DNA of 64,000 nt from Labyrinthula sp. Ha (lineage: Eukaryota; Sar; Bigyra; Labyrinthulida; Labyrinthulaceae): NCBI GenBank assembly GCA_015227615.1, contig JAALGZ010000046.1:1-64000 (forward strand), in the 5' to 3' direction. Positions 47,190 through 57,070 of this stretch are shown in pieces. The translations under genes were made by a program, and so were the position numbers. How positions within the stretch are numbered: position 1 is the first letter of the stretch; the number at the start of each line of letters is the position of its first letter. The notes below the pieces were generated by a model. It made no database searches, had not been told where the DNA came from, and saw only the letters and a list, made by a program, of their open reading frames with translations.

Positions 47190-48380
47190 AGGCATTGAAA
47201 CAAAATGCAGATGGTGACTTTTCCGATGTGGATATGTCACTCTCTCAACATTCTTGATCAACAATCTTATCACCGAGAAAGAGGAAGATGCGAAGAAAAG
47301 GCAGTGTTGTTAGAAGTCAAAGTTGCTTGAACTTTAGCACTTAAGTAAGTTTTCCTATAAAGTACTCACCTACAACCTTTTCTTCTAGCAACTCCGTTTT
47401 CTCGTGCGAAGTTTCCTACATAGTACTCACTTCACAACAACCTCGATCAACATCTTCATTGTAATTAAGTAGAAACCCTTCAAACACGTCTTCGTAAAAC
47501 CAAATAGAATATATTGAATTGAAATCCATGAGCCTCATGATCAGTCACGGAATTGTTTTATGCATCGTGGGATAGTAAATGTGTGTAAGAACTACTATAA
47601 GATCAATCACGGGATTATTTTATGAATCGTGGGATAGCTTCTGTACATATCTTGAAGGCCGTTTAATAGATCAGTTTTCAAACTTTTCATCCAACGGCCC
47701 CATAAAATAAGAACATCCTGATCCCTATGCCCGTCCCCCAATCAGGAAACCCACAATGTACGTATCTTTTTCTAAACAGCTTTCAATACTGATCCCAACG
47801 CCCACCCCCAATACACCTTTCTTCTTGAAATTTAAGAGAAATTAAAAAACTTCTACCTAAACCCCAAGCAAGGGTTATGGATCTGGTTTTGTAGATCTGT
47901 GTGGGTCTATGGTTAGCTCTTTGCCAAAAGCTAACTCTAGCCCCTGTTCTAGCTAGTTCATACTTGATTCTTGAACCATAGATATGTCCCCTTCGCATAA
48001 ATAAGTAACTCTTACTTTTTTTGTTCACTTCTTCCATCCTTGGTCTTGTTCATGTATAGCTTTTGTATTTTTAAATCGGGTGTTTAAAACTTTGAAATTT
48101 TTGAAAATGGTTTCAATTTCCATATCTCTGTTTGCAACTTGAACTATAAGTGTAACTTGTTCATGTAAATGCATACGTTTCTCTTTTCTTTCTCACTTGG
48201 TCAATCATTGAGCTTCATCGGATATTTATTATCCATTTGTAATTTTAATTGTAATTGTTGGTTTCTTGATTTCTTATTTTGGGCAATTGTCGTATTGGTA
48301 GAATTGGAAGAGTGGCGTATCATACATCAGCGTAGATAAATATCATTCCGACAAAAGTGCGATGAAAATGCTTCTGTTTT
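47190..48380. other. Spacer between MULE and LINE remnants
   Basis: No gene seen. Besides the 37-bp repeats, a pair of similar stretches (CCTATAAAGTACTCAC near 47,353 and CCTACATAGTACTCAC near 47,413) lies just after the transposase. ATTTTGGGCAAT occurs at 48276-48287. Confidence 0.5.
47539..47637 (+). repeat. Two diverged 37-bp direct repeats
   Basis: Copies at 47539-47575 and 47601-47637 (GATCARTCACGGRATTRTTT, then ATG.ATCGTGGGATAG), differing at four positions and separated by 25 bases. They lie about 350 bases after the MULE transposase and could be subterminal repeats of that transposon; this is speculation. Confidence 0.6.
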
Positions 48381-49760
48381 CTATGGAACTGTAGCCCTGT
48401 TACACTGGATATACAAATCTGCAACAAATAATATCTCCACCTGCGTTAAACAGATTGTGGGAGGTTTCCATTGATATCAAGGAGCTATTTGTAAAGACAG
48501 AAACACAATATACATGATCAATATACTGCGTAGATTCAATAGACAGATGCTCTTTTGCAGTGTTTGTTTGTGATTTCTCTTGTTGGTATATGAAAGCACT
48601 TGATTTTATTAATTATGACTTCATTAGGCTTGCTTTCTATGGGCATAAAGCACCTAAAAAGAAAAAGAAGAGAAATTGTATTCAGTGTGAAAATAACTAA
48701 GCTTCAAAGAAAGTTTCAAATAAGGTTTTTGCACATTAGATGTTCTGTAAAATGAGACTTTCTTCTCTACTATGTTTGTTTTCTTGCTCAACTCCATTAG
48801 AAGAATAACACAACTAAAGTTACCCTGTATCGTGAACGCCAAAGAAAATAATTTAACTGCCTTAATTTTATTGATGACATAGCTTTAATAACTTGAACGG
48901 ATGAGCAAAATATCACTCTTCTCACATATTTTAAATAAATGGAAAAAGTTATAGGCGCTCATATGAATGTAGATAAGATCAAAGTGGTTATTATTGATAA
49001 AGAGAATAAACTCCATGAAGACACTCCAGAAGAAAATATTAAAAAGTATCTTTTAAAATTTCACTGCAAATTCTGTTAAAGAGCTGTTCACATAAAAGTG
49101 CTCTTTTTGTTCCATTCTTCTTCTAGGTTCTATAATACAACAAAATATAGAGACCAGTGCAGTTTATTTATAGTATAGAACTCTAAATGGTTAATAGAAG
49201 GAAATAAAATACCATCTGTCATGTAAATAGATGTAAACAATAAAACAAGTTTATCTATATAAGTATAGATTTACCATGGAGCAAATTTTAGAGATATCGA
49301 GTTACTGTAAGAAGATATTTTACATAATCTAGAACATGTCTTCAGCTCTACATTTAGATACAGAGAAAGCATTTCAACGAACAATCTGCAAATAAAAAGA
49401 AAACTACTGTATACACTGATATTAAACTCCATCTTTCTTCAAAGTAAAAAACAAATCCAATTTTCCAAATAATAAAAAAAAACTTGAAATACATTTACCA
49501 AAAACCAAGTAAGTACTAATAAACATAGACCAGCAAAATTTCAAATTGGAATCCAAGGAATTGAACTTGAAGATGCCAACAATGGGCGTGAACACATTTT
49601 CATTTATATTGCAGTCTCAATGGTAGACTCAAGACTCAAACATCTTCTGATGTATATGAATATCAAAGAACTCCAAAGAGGATTAAGATCCCAAATCTTC
49701 TTTTGGGACGGCATAAAGGGTCTAACATAAAAAGAAATCATAGTTCCAATATATCCTCCA
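48380..49760 (+). mobile_element. Decayed LINE (non-LTR retrotransposon) reverse transcriptase
   Basis: Scattered readings in the order of an L1/Tx1-like reverse transcriptase. ISTCVKQIVGGFH and YQGAICKDRNTIYMINILRR (the QGAFVKGR block) lie near 48,430-48,530. KALDFINYDFIRLAFYGHKAP (KAFDSVNWDFL) is near 48,590-48,655. DDIALIT, the catalytic DD, is near 48,872-48,892, followed by MEKVIGAHMNVDKIKVVIID near 48,940-49,000. IFFWDGIKGLT, the later conserved block, is near 49,697-49,730. Readings change frame repeatedly and contain stops, so this is an old fossil. Ends, target duplication and tail were not found. Confidence 0.6.
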
Positions 49761-50844
49761 ACTAGATAGTTTCTAATAGAACTAAGAATATATTCAGTTA
49801 GATGAACTACACCAATCTCTGCAAAAATCCACTAGTTTGAGTTTATACTGAGAAAATAGAACAAGGCAAATAAAAGGTTTCCATGAAAACCAACTAGAAT
49901 ATTTTGTGTGAAATATAGAGTAAAAGATGAAACGCATCATCGGTTACCATAGCAGTTGATGAAAGCAATACATCCTTTTCAACAAACAATCTCAAAATAC
50001 ACTAAACGCAAAATCATGATATTTTCAAGCAAATGTCTGAACGCCTCGTAAAGATCTTCAAACATCCTTAGTAAAGTTTCCTTGACAATTCATGAACCAA
50101 AATCGTATCTTTTTCACCCCAAAGTAAATAATCCTGAGACACATCCAGTACTTTGATTTATATCTGCAGCTGTTGTAAAAAGAGAACAATGAAATGTATA
50201 AATATCTGTCTGAAACTTGGTGAAACATCTAATTGCCACTCATACTTGAACATATATACTACATGGAGATCTTTTGAACGGTTCAACATTCGTTTCAGAT
50301 GTTGTGAGTTTATCTCTATCTTTTTTTGTAATTTCTTTCGATTTGTGTTAAATATTAAGTTGCATGATGTACATTACTTCAAACATAATGCGGATGACAA
50401 ACACGAATCAAATATTCATTATCCTTTCATCCTATTAGAACTCCTAGAGACTGTTAAAGAACTAGTAGAAACACAACAAGTACAGAACAAGTAGAAAACT
50501 AGTAGCACTAAAGAACACAAATCCTATAAAGTATATCTAGTAATTGAAACTGTTTTGCATTTACTCCACCATTGGTCTATAGGTTTGTATCAACTGCCCA
50601 TTAGATTTCTAATATTGTAATTATGACTGAGCTTTCATCAACAAATTATTCTTAAAGCGTTTTAAAGATGAACTGTCTCAAAGTTTATCATAGAAAAACA
50701 GGTAGCTTTTCATGAGGAACTGCAACTTCATGATAATACAAACTAGAGAGTATTATTGACAATACTTAAAGAATTACTTTGACTTCAATCTTCCAACATA
50801 TTTAATCATTCTTCAGCAGCATAAGATCACATCCAACTTCAATT
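49761..50844. other. Intergenic spacer downstream of GABA transaminase
   Basis: AT-rich, no supportable gene. The 113-codon frame at 50153-50494 has irregular, Cys/Phe-heavy composition and no motif. The left part may include the decayed 3' part of the LINE. Confidence 0.5.
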
Positions 50845-52323
50845 TTATATCTTTGTGACAACATTTCTTAAAGCATTCAAGAATATCTCAACGTGTTCTT
50901 CTCCCAAAGTTAGAGATGGTCTTAATCTAATACTCTGTTGACCACTTGTGCCCATGTTAATGCCTTCATCTTTCATTCCGGTAAGAAACTCAGGTACTTT
51001 CTGTGGAGAAGCCACATCAAATGCAATAAAATTTCCTGCACCTCGTAGATTAGACAATTTCTCTGGATATTGTTCAATCTGGGCTTGAATTCCACTCATA
51101 AGCTGTTCTCCAGTTGCTAAAGCCAAATTCAACAAGTTATCTCTTTCAATGACTTCAATAACTTTCTCCAATAATACCAACTTATGCGGATCTCCCATCC
51201 ATGTATTAAATACTTGATAAGGCAATTGTGCTCTAACACCTTCTCTTGCATAGAAACCACCTGTCAACATCTTTTTGCTAAAGGTAACAAGATCTGGGGA
51301 ATCATCCAACTCAAAGTTCTCATGGTGCCAAATCTTTCCTGTATTTCCTCCTCCCGTCTGTACTTCATCAATAATCATATAAATCCCTCTTTCCTTGGTA
51401 ATTTTTCGAACTCCATTAAAAAACTCTCTTGACGCATGCTTATCTCCACCTTCAGATAAAATAGGTTCAACTATAACACAAGCAACTCTTCCTTTATTCT
51501 CTTCACTATCCAAAACGCTTTCAAACTCTTCCAAACACCTTTTTTCTTCTAGAATATTCTCGTCAACAAATTTATTCAACGGATACCTTGTATTCGGAAA
51601 GTCAACCGCTAGAAATGGAAATGCAGGAATTCCGACTTTATGGATTGGTTTTGATCGAGTTAAAGAAAGAGATCCTAAAGTTCTTCCGTGGAACCCACCT
51701 CTAAACGAAAGTGCAATAAGATCAGGACTTCCAGGAGCTTTATTATTCATACAACTTTCAAGAATAACTGGGTCATTCAAGTCCAAATTTTGTGGTGAGT
51801 TATCTTGTTGAAAACAAAGAAAAGCAGTTTTCAGTGCGTTTTCTACTGAAGAAGATCCACAAAGCATAGTTGTAACTTCAGGTAATCCTTTAGGAGCAAT
51901 TTTAACAAGGGAATTCTCAAGCCGGGAAATCCAATCTGAAGGTGGGAAATTCCCCAAAGCAGCTCTGTTAACTAAATGCTGAAGGTTTTCTGGAGCTTGA
52001 ACTGCATGGAGTAAATCTGGATGGTTGTAACCCAAAGGAATGGAAGAGATTTGCATGTACAAGTCAAGAAGAGTATTTCCATCTGCATCAACAATGTAAT
52101 TCCCAATAGATTTTTCGTAATCAGCGAAGAATTGAACAGATCCAGCTTGTTGAAGAGTGTTTAACTTATTGAAAAGGATTTGTGACTGTGGACCTGGGAA
52201 CTGAGGAACAACAATTTGAGGTGCTGAAGGTTCGAGAGAGTTCAGTGGGGATAGGAGTTTATTCCCCTTTGGTTTTTGTGCTTTTACGGCAGCTGACGTG
52301 ATTAAATTTCTAAATGCTTTCAT
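50845..52323 (-). CDS. 4-aminobutyrate (GABA) aminotransferase, class III PLP enzyme
   Basis: Transfers the amino group of GABA to 2-oxoglutarate, giving succinate semialdehyde and glutamate; in animals a mitochondrial enzyme (ABAT), in yeast UGA1. From the ATG at 52323 the protein has 492 residues, normal for the family; the frame is open further upstream but has no other ATG. The N-terminus MKAFRNLITSAAVKAQKPKG is basic, lacks acidic residues and fits a mitochondrial presequence. Family motifs are LDLYMQISSIPLGYNHPDL, CGSSSVENALKTAF (PLP phosphate binding), SFRGGFHGRTLGSLSLT, IDEVQTGGGNTGKIWHHE (Asp for the pyridine nitrogen) and TFSKKMLTGGFY with the Schiff-base lysine at residue 351. The motifs match eukaryotic ABAT/UGA1 rather than the bacterial GabT type. 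Intronless and well separated from its neighbours. Confidence 0.95.
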   Translation of the reverse strand: MKAFRNLITSAAVKAQKPKGNKLLSPLNSLEPSAPQIVVPQFPGPQSQILFNKLNTLQQAGSVQFFADYEKSIGNYIVDADGNTLLDLYMQISSIPLGYNHPDLLHAVQAPENLQHLVNRAALGNFPPSDWISRLENSLVKIAPKGLPEVTTMLCGSSSVENALKTAFLCFQQDNSPQNLDLNDPVILESCMNNKAPGSPDLIALSFRGGFHGRTLGSLSLTRSKPIHKVGIPAFPFLAVDFPNTRYPLNKFVDENILEEKRCLEEFESVLDSEENKGRVACVIVEPILSEGGDKHASREFFNGVRKITKERGIYMIIDEVQTGGGNTGKIWHHENFELDDSPDLVTFSKKMLTGGFYAREGVRAQLPYQVFNTWMGDPHKLVLLEKVIEVIERDNLLNLALATGEQLMSGIQAQIEQYPEKLSNLRGAGNFIAFDVASPQKVPEFLTGMKDEGINMGTSGQQSIRLRPSLTLGEEHVEIFLNALRNVVTKI

Positions 52324-55300
52324 ATTTAATTTGTTTTTCAGTTGTGTTTGTGTTTTTTGTGTGTTTCTATTCCTGTTCAAAAGTTGTTCTTTTATTTCTT
52401 ACCAGAAACTTGTTTAAACACAATGTGATTTCTTTTTGTCGGTTAATTGTAGTTATACGGGAACAAAGAAGTTGAGAAACTGAGAGTACAAAATAAAAAA
52501 CAGTGTCTCGTATTTAATGGGAATAATACCAATTTCTTTTATAAAAATAATCGAGACATATTTAATGAGATGTCTCGTTTTTGAAATTGTGATACTTGGC
52601 CCAACTTTTACAGGCAAAGAAGGTAGGAAAGTCATATTATTGAAGCTACTATTGTCAAATTGGAACATTACTGGTAGAAGTATTAGATACTTTCTACTAA
52701 ACTTTTATTAACTAAAATTATATTAAAATAGATGTATTATTAATATTATGTTGATACTTATATTTATTTATGATGGTATCATCTGTTCTTATCACATTCT
52801 GATCCCATTTCAACCTTGTCGCAATATTGAAGATTTTCCAAAAATATCCCCATTTAATATTTAATCTATTTTAATAATGAAATAAGGGGTACAAAAATAA
52901 AGTTATATCCGTTATTAAATGGTATTGAAATAATTTAATAGAATAAACAAACTTTTAAAAACAATTATTAAATTGAATACATAGTTGAACCACTTTAGTT
53001 ATTGTAAACATGAGTTTCTTCTTCTTCATCAACAAGGAAAAAGTTACATATGGTTCTACATATTCAAATAGATCAACTCTTGTTTTGTTTGAACAGGAAC
53101 CATCATATGTTTATGAACTATGTAGAGTTTCTTTTCTTCTTTACACAGAGCACTGAACGAACATATTACAGACAAGAAATAAAATGCAAAGAACACAACT
53201 CGAAATATGTTTTCAGGTAACAGCTTGGAAATTAGCCCAGCCGAAGTAACCACTGCATGTACTTTTGAGTAGCTTCCTTAAGATTACTAAGTCAAATCGC
53301 AAAACAACGATATGGTTTTTACGTAATATACTTGCAAACTTCCTCAAATGTTATGGTTAACTCGTAAAGACTGTTGTTTGGAGCCAGTGTTGTTTCTGCA
53401 GTAGTGGACTAAGGGCTAAGAGCTACTTTTGTATTAACTAGCTTTTTATGTTTACTACATGATGCTATAACCTTAAAAAAAGGAGTATCAATCGTGATCA
53501 ATTCATAAATGCTGGATTCAGGTTTAGTGAAAACAAGCTTTTGTCCCAATTTTTTGTTTGTTTTTTTTCGAAGACGTAGAAAAGTGGTCTGAATCCGCCT
53601 TAGACTCTTTCTTTTGTGTGAACATGGTAAGTGAATGATGTTAGTTATTATCTAAGAAACGAATGAAAATTAGATTCTTGCTATGTCAAACAGTTACCTG
53701 AGCCTAGAAAAGATTAGAATTACCAGGGCTAATAATAAATATCTTGTCTAAAGGATATGCCTCATAATCTTAGTAATTCATGTAAGCTCTGGCACTTAAT
53801 TTTTCTTGAGTGATGTGAAACAGAAATATTGCAAACCCAGATGGATGTAACATCTCTTTTTAGAAAAAAAAATTCTTGATATTTCAGTATTCTGATTCTT
53901 AGTTGATCTGTCTTATCGATTATCCAGGTTGAAATTTGATTTCTAGTGTTTTGCCTGAGAAATATGCAACAGTTTATGTCGCGCACTAAACTGTCTTTTT
54001 CCAAGTTTTGTTCCTAAGAAGAAATTTCTCTTCTTTCACATTATGTGTTTAAGTAGTTAACTAAAAGTTGTACTAAGAAAAGGAATGGTTACTTCTAAGT
54101 TCAAAGCAACAAGAGAAGAGTACCAACTTTCTACCGAGAGTTTTCTGTTTATTATCCTGATCCGTGTCTAGCTTTGCAGCTTACCCAAAAATGAATTATT
54201 AGCTCCAATAAAATCTTGGAAACCGCATAGATCAACTCAGCTTTCATCATATAACCATTCAAGTAAGAGTTTCAGCCAAAGAAATAGAAAAAATCCATGA
54301 ATAACTTCAGTAGAAGAAGTCAAAACTATCCTCAGACATTTTTTTAGAGATGCACCAGGTACTCTTAAACCACACACATTGAAGTATGCTTTCGCCAGAT
54401 TAATATCTAACAGTGCTGGGGTTATTACGGAAATACAGCAACACCTGATCTAGGAGCGGATATAAACACAGATGACGCGAATTGCCTTTACAAGAGCATT
54501 ATCTCCTGATTGATGGTTGCAATTATTGAATACTAGGTCACGGTTAGCGTAATAATAGCAATGAGTTATTGCTTCGGGTAATACAAATCTTTCAATTTGC
54601 CTTCTCAAGTGTTTATTTGATTAATTAATTGGACTTACTTACTTTGTTAAGAAGAAAACTAAGTAGAGAGAAACTGACAATGCATAAAACGCATCTCTGG
54701 ACCCCTATTACCTATACTGCTTCATAGCAACGTCCACTACTTTGTCTGAACTAGGTATAATGTTTCTTTTCAAAAAGTGATACAAATAGAATTAGGGAGC
54801 GGGTACACGAGACATAAGACACAGTGTACTATTTTATTGTTATGGAAAACAACATGTATTGAACTATGGCCCCTAATAATCCTCAAACATAATTAGAATA
54901 GGTTAACTGCTTCTTGAAACTGTACATAGTATTGTCGATTAACGCAGCATTAACTATTTAACCTAAAATCTTAATCAACCTGATGTAGTTGTTAAATAGC
55001 TAAAATTAACACATTACCAACTATATATAGAAAGGAAAACAGTTCAAAAAGCCGGTCCAAGTTTTCTAATTTATGAAATTTGTGATACAGGTCCATAAAG
55101 TACATCAGTTAATATGCCGTGGAAAATTCTGACGTATGTAGAAAATCTAGCCGAAATAAGTTTCATGCAGAAGCAACAGAGCAGATGATTTGTCCCTAAA
55201 TAGAACAATTGATGAACACTTATGCTCTGCTGCCTGTCACTTATATACATACTTAAAACCTGGTTCCAATCAGGTTGCAACCTATCAATATTTCTTCGTG

Positions 55301-55822
55301 CTATTTTAACATAGGATTTTAACTCTGCGGGAATAATTCAGTAACTCAATAGGGTACTGTTATATATGCCATGGATTTAAAGTAACTCTTAGCATAGCAA
55401 AGGTTGAAAGAAAGTACTAGCTAGACATGGAATAAGGAAAGATATGATAAACTCCCTATTCTTACTAGTGGCTCGGAGCCGCGTTGGATACTTTCTCAAG
55501 TTGAAAAGTTACTTATTGAAAATATAGTCTCTTTAGTACATAGAGCAAACGTTATAAGCTCTTAACACTTTTATATAACTATAACCATTGTATTTTATAC
55601 ATCAACTTTCTTAAATTATGTTTATTTAATATCATAATATTCCTTTATGGTAATCCTATATTTAGTTAGTTGGATCTGAATTATATATTCTTTGATATTA
55701 ATGGAATGAATTTGGTTTTTCATTACCGAAACGATTTACTTCAGTATTCTTTGGTATAAAATATTTTACCGAATGACGAAAATATTTACATTTTCAAAAC
55801 CAAACTAGTAATACTAAAATCT
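52324..55822. other. Intergenic spacer between GABA transaminase and CASP-like gene
   Basis: About 3.5 kb without a supportable gene. Just upstream of the transaminase are TGTCTCGT at 52504-52511 and 52571-52578 and an inverted repeat (52552-52577; CGAGACAT, ten-base loop, ATGTCTCG). The remainder is AT-rich and unstructured. Confidence 0.55.
52552..52577. promoter_or_regulatory. Inverted repeat upstream of GABA transaminase
   Basis: Perfect 8-bp arms CGAGACAT and ATGTCTCG around a 10-base spacer. TGTCTCGT occurs again at 52504-52511 and upstream of the mitochondrial carrier at 6682-6689; both genes encode likely mitochondrial proteins. A shared regulatory site is only a suggestion. Confidence 0.3.
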
Positions 55823-57037
55823 TTATTCTGCTTTTAACGAGGTCACCAAAAAGACAAGAAAATGTAGAGTCAAAATATATCCAAAGAGTATTAACCTAGA
55901 ACTCTGCTTTCTCATGACTAACTTCCAAAATTCATCAACAGGAGTTTGAGATTTCCGCAATTGAAACATCAGTTGTTTTCTTGTTGTATTTGCTGCTTTT
56001 TCTTCCATATACACTTTTCTAGGTTGTGGTTTTTTATAGTTTCTTTCTTTTTGAGTTAATAGTATATTCTTACTTTCACTATCAACACGTCGTTTCAGTT
56101 TCGTTATTTCATCTTCCTTATTACGTAGCTTATTTAGTAATAACTTATCTATTCCGATAGAGGACTGTAAGACTTCAGGATATTCAACATTATATTCAAC
56201 CAACTCGAAAAAAGCTATTTTTTCTTTAAGTTGTTCAACATATTCTTCTTTTGGTAAATTAATTATTTTTGCTTTCAAGTATCTAATTTCTTTATGAGCT
56301 GAAGATAAATCCTCTGTGTTTTTCTTAAGATTCTGATTAATTTCACTCTTTTCTTGTCTAATTAGCATCAAATCTTTCTCAAACTGAGCTTTTTCCATAT
56401 TAATCTTTTCCAAATTTTCCTCCAAAATAGAGTTTTCCTTTTCATATTTAAACACCTTAGATTTTACACCCTTGAGTTCTCTTTTCAACAGCAATACTTC
56501 TTCATCAACTTGATTTTGTAGTTCCAACACTTTTGGACTTTCCTCATCCATAAAACTTTTTGGTGTATTGTTCATGACCGTTAATAACTTATTTTTCAAC
56601 GAATTAATTTCCTCTTCTTTTTTCTCCAATGAACCTTCTAGCCGTTGGATATTATCCGTTAACTCAGATGTTTGTTGATTTAATTTGTTCTGAAAATCAT
56701 CGTTTTGGGATTTTATTGAGTTAGCAGCTTTTAGTTTATTTTTAAGAGATTTATTTGTCATAAGAAGTTTTTCAAGTTTTCTTAATCGAGTAGTTTCACC
56801 AAATGTATTTTTTTGAACATCTGTAAGGACAAAGGAAAACGCGTTGTGCATTTCCAGGAAGGACTTTTGTAGTCGAAGATAATTGTCTATATTGTAGTCA
56901 AGTTCTGCGAGAGTTGAAGCTGTATCCATAAATTTATAATTTCCTTCATCAACATTGTTCTTAAATATTTGCCAATTGTTTAAGGATTCTCTCAATTCAT
57001 CTTCAAAGATTTCTTCTTTTTCTTGTTCTGTACTCAT
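55823..57037 (-). CDS. CASP-like Golgi coiled-coil membrane protein
   Basis: Single exon, 404 residues. CASP (the CUX1 splice product; Coy1 in yeast) is a tail-anchored Golgi tether. The N-terminal part (residues 20-70, TASTLAELDYNIDNYLRLQ) is helical, then long coiled coils run from about 85 to 260. The C-terminal domain has the CASP order: LPKEEYVEQLKEKIAFFELVEY (CASP: LPKDEYENLKKQIEILK), the LLLNKLRNKEDEITKLKRRV helix, and near the end one membrane span, SSRLILFGYILTLHFLVFLV, followed by only a few residues. That span retains the Tyr and His seen in CASP and Golgin-84 membrane anchors. It is shorter than animal CASP (about 680). The start codon is 13 bases from the ATTTGGGCCATATAGCCCAT element. 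The coiled coil alone would be uninformative; the C-terminal domain makes the assignment. Confidence 0.82.
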   Translation of the reverse strand: MSTEQEKEEIFEDELRESLNNWQIFKNNVDEGNYKFMDTASTLAELDYNIDNYLRLQKSFLEMHNAFSFVLTDVQKNTFGETTRLRKLEKLLMTNKSLKNKLKAANSIKSQNDDFQNKLNQQTSELTDNIQRLEGSLEKKEEEINSLKNKLLTVMNNTPKSFMDEESPKVLELQNQVDEEVLLLKRELKGVKSKVFKYEKENSILEENLEKINMEKAQFEKDLMLIRQEKSEINQNLKKNTEDLSSAHKEIRYLKAKIINLPKEEYVEQLKEKIAFFELVEYNVEYPEVLQSSIGIDKLLLNKLRNKEDEITKLKRRVDSESKNILLTQKERNYKKPQPRKVYMEEKAANTTRKQLMFQLRKSQTPVDEFWKLVMRKQSSRLILFGYILTLHFLVFLVTSLKAE

Positions 57038-57049
57038 TCTGAGTAATGG

Positions 57050-57070
57050 GCTATATGGCCCAAATTTATT
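57050..57070 (-). promoter_or_regulatory. Near-palindromic promoter-like element of the CASP-like gene
   Basis: On the gene strand ATTTGGGCCATATAGCCCAT, ending 13 bases before the start codon; the core GGGC..ATAT..GCCC is nearly self-complementary. The divergent promoter at 13413-13590 carries the same element with three changes. Confidence 0.4.

Noticed and set aside
47539-47637. CRISPR-like repeat pair
   Set aside because: Only two diverged copies in a eukaryotic context; no array.
52381-52711. GPTFTGKEGRK-containing frame upstream of GABA transaminase as a small GTP-binding gene
   Set aside because: No complete P-loop or other motif and only 64 codons; probably promoter DNA.
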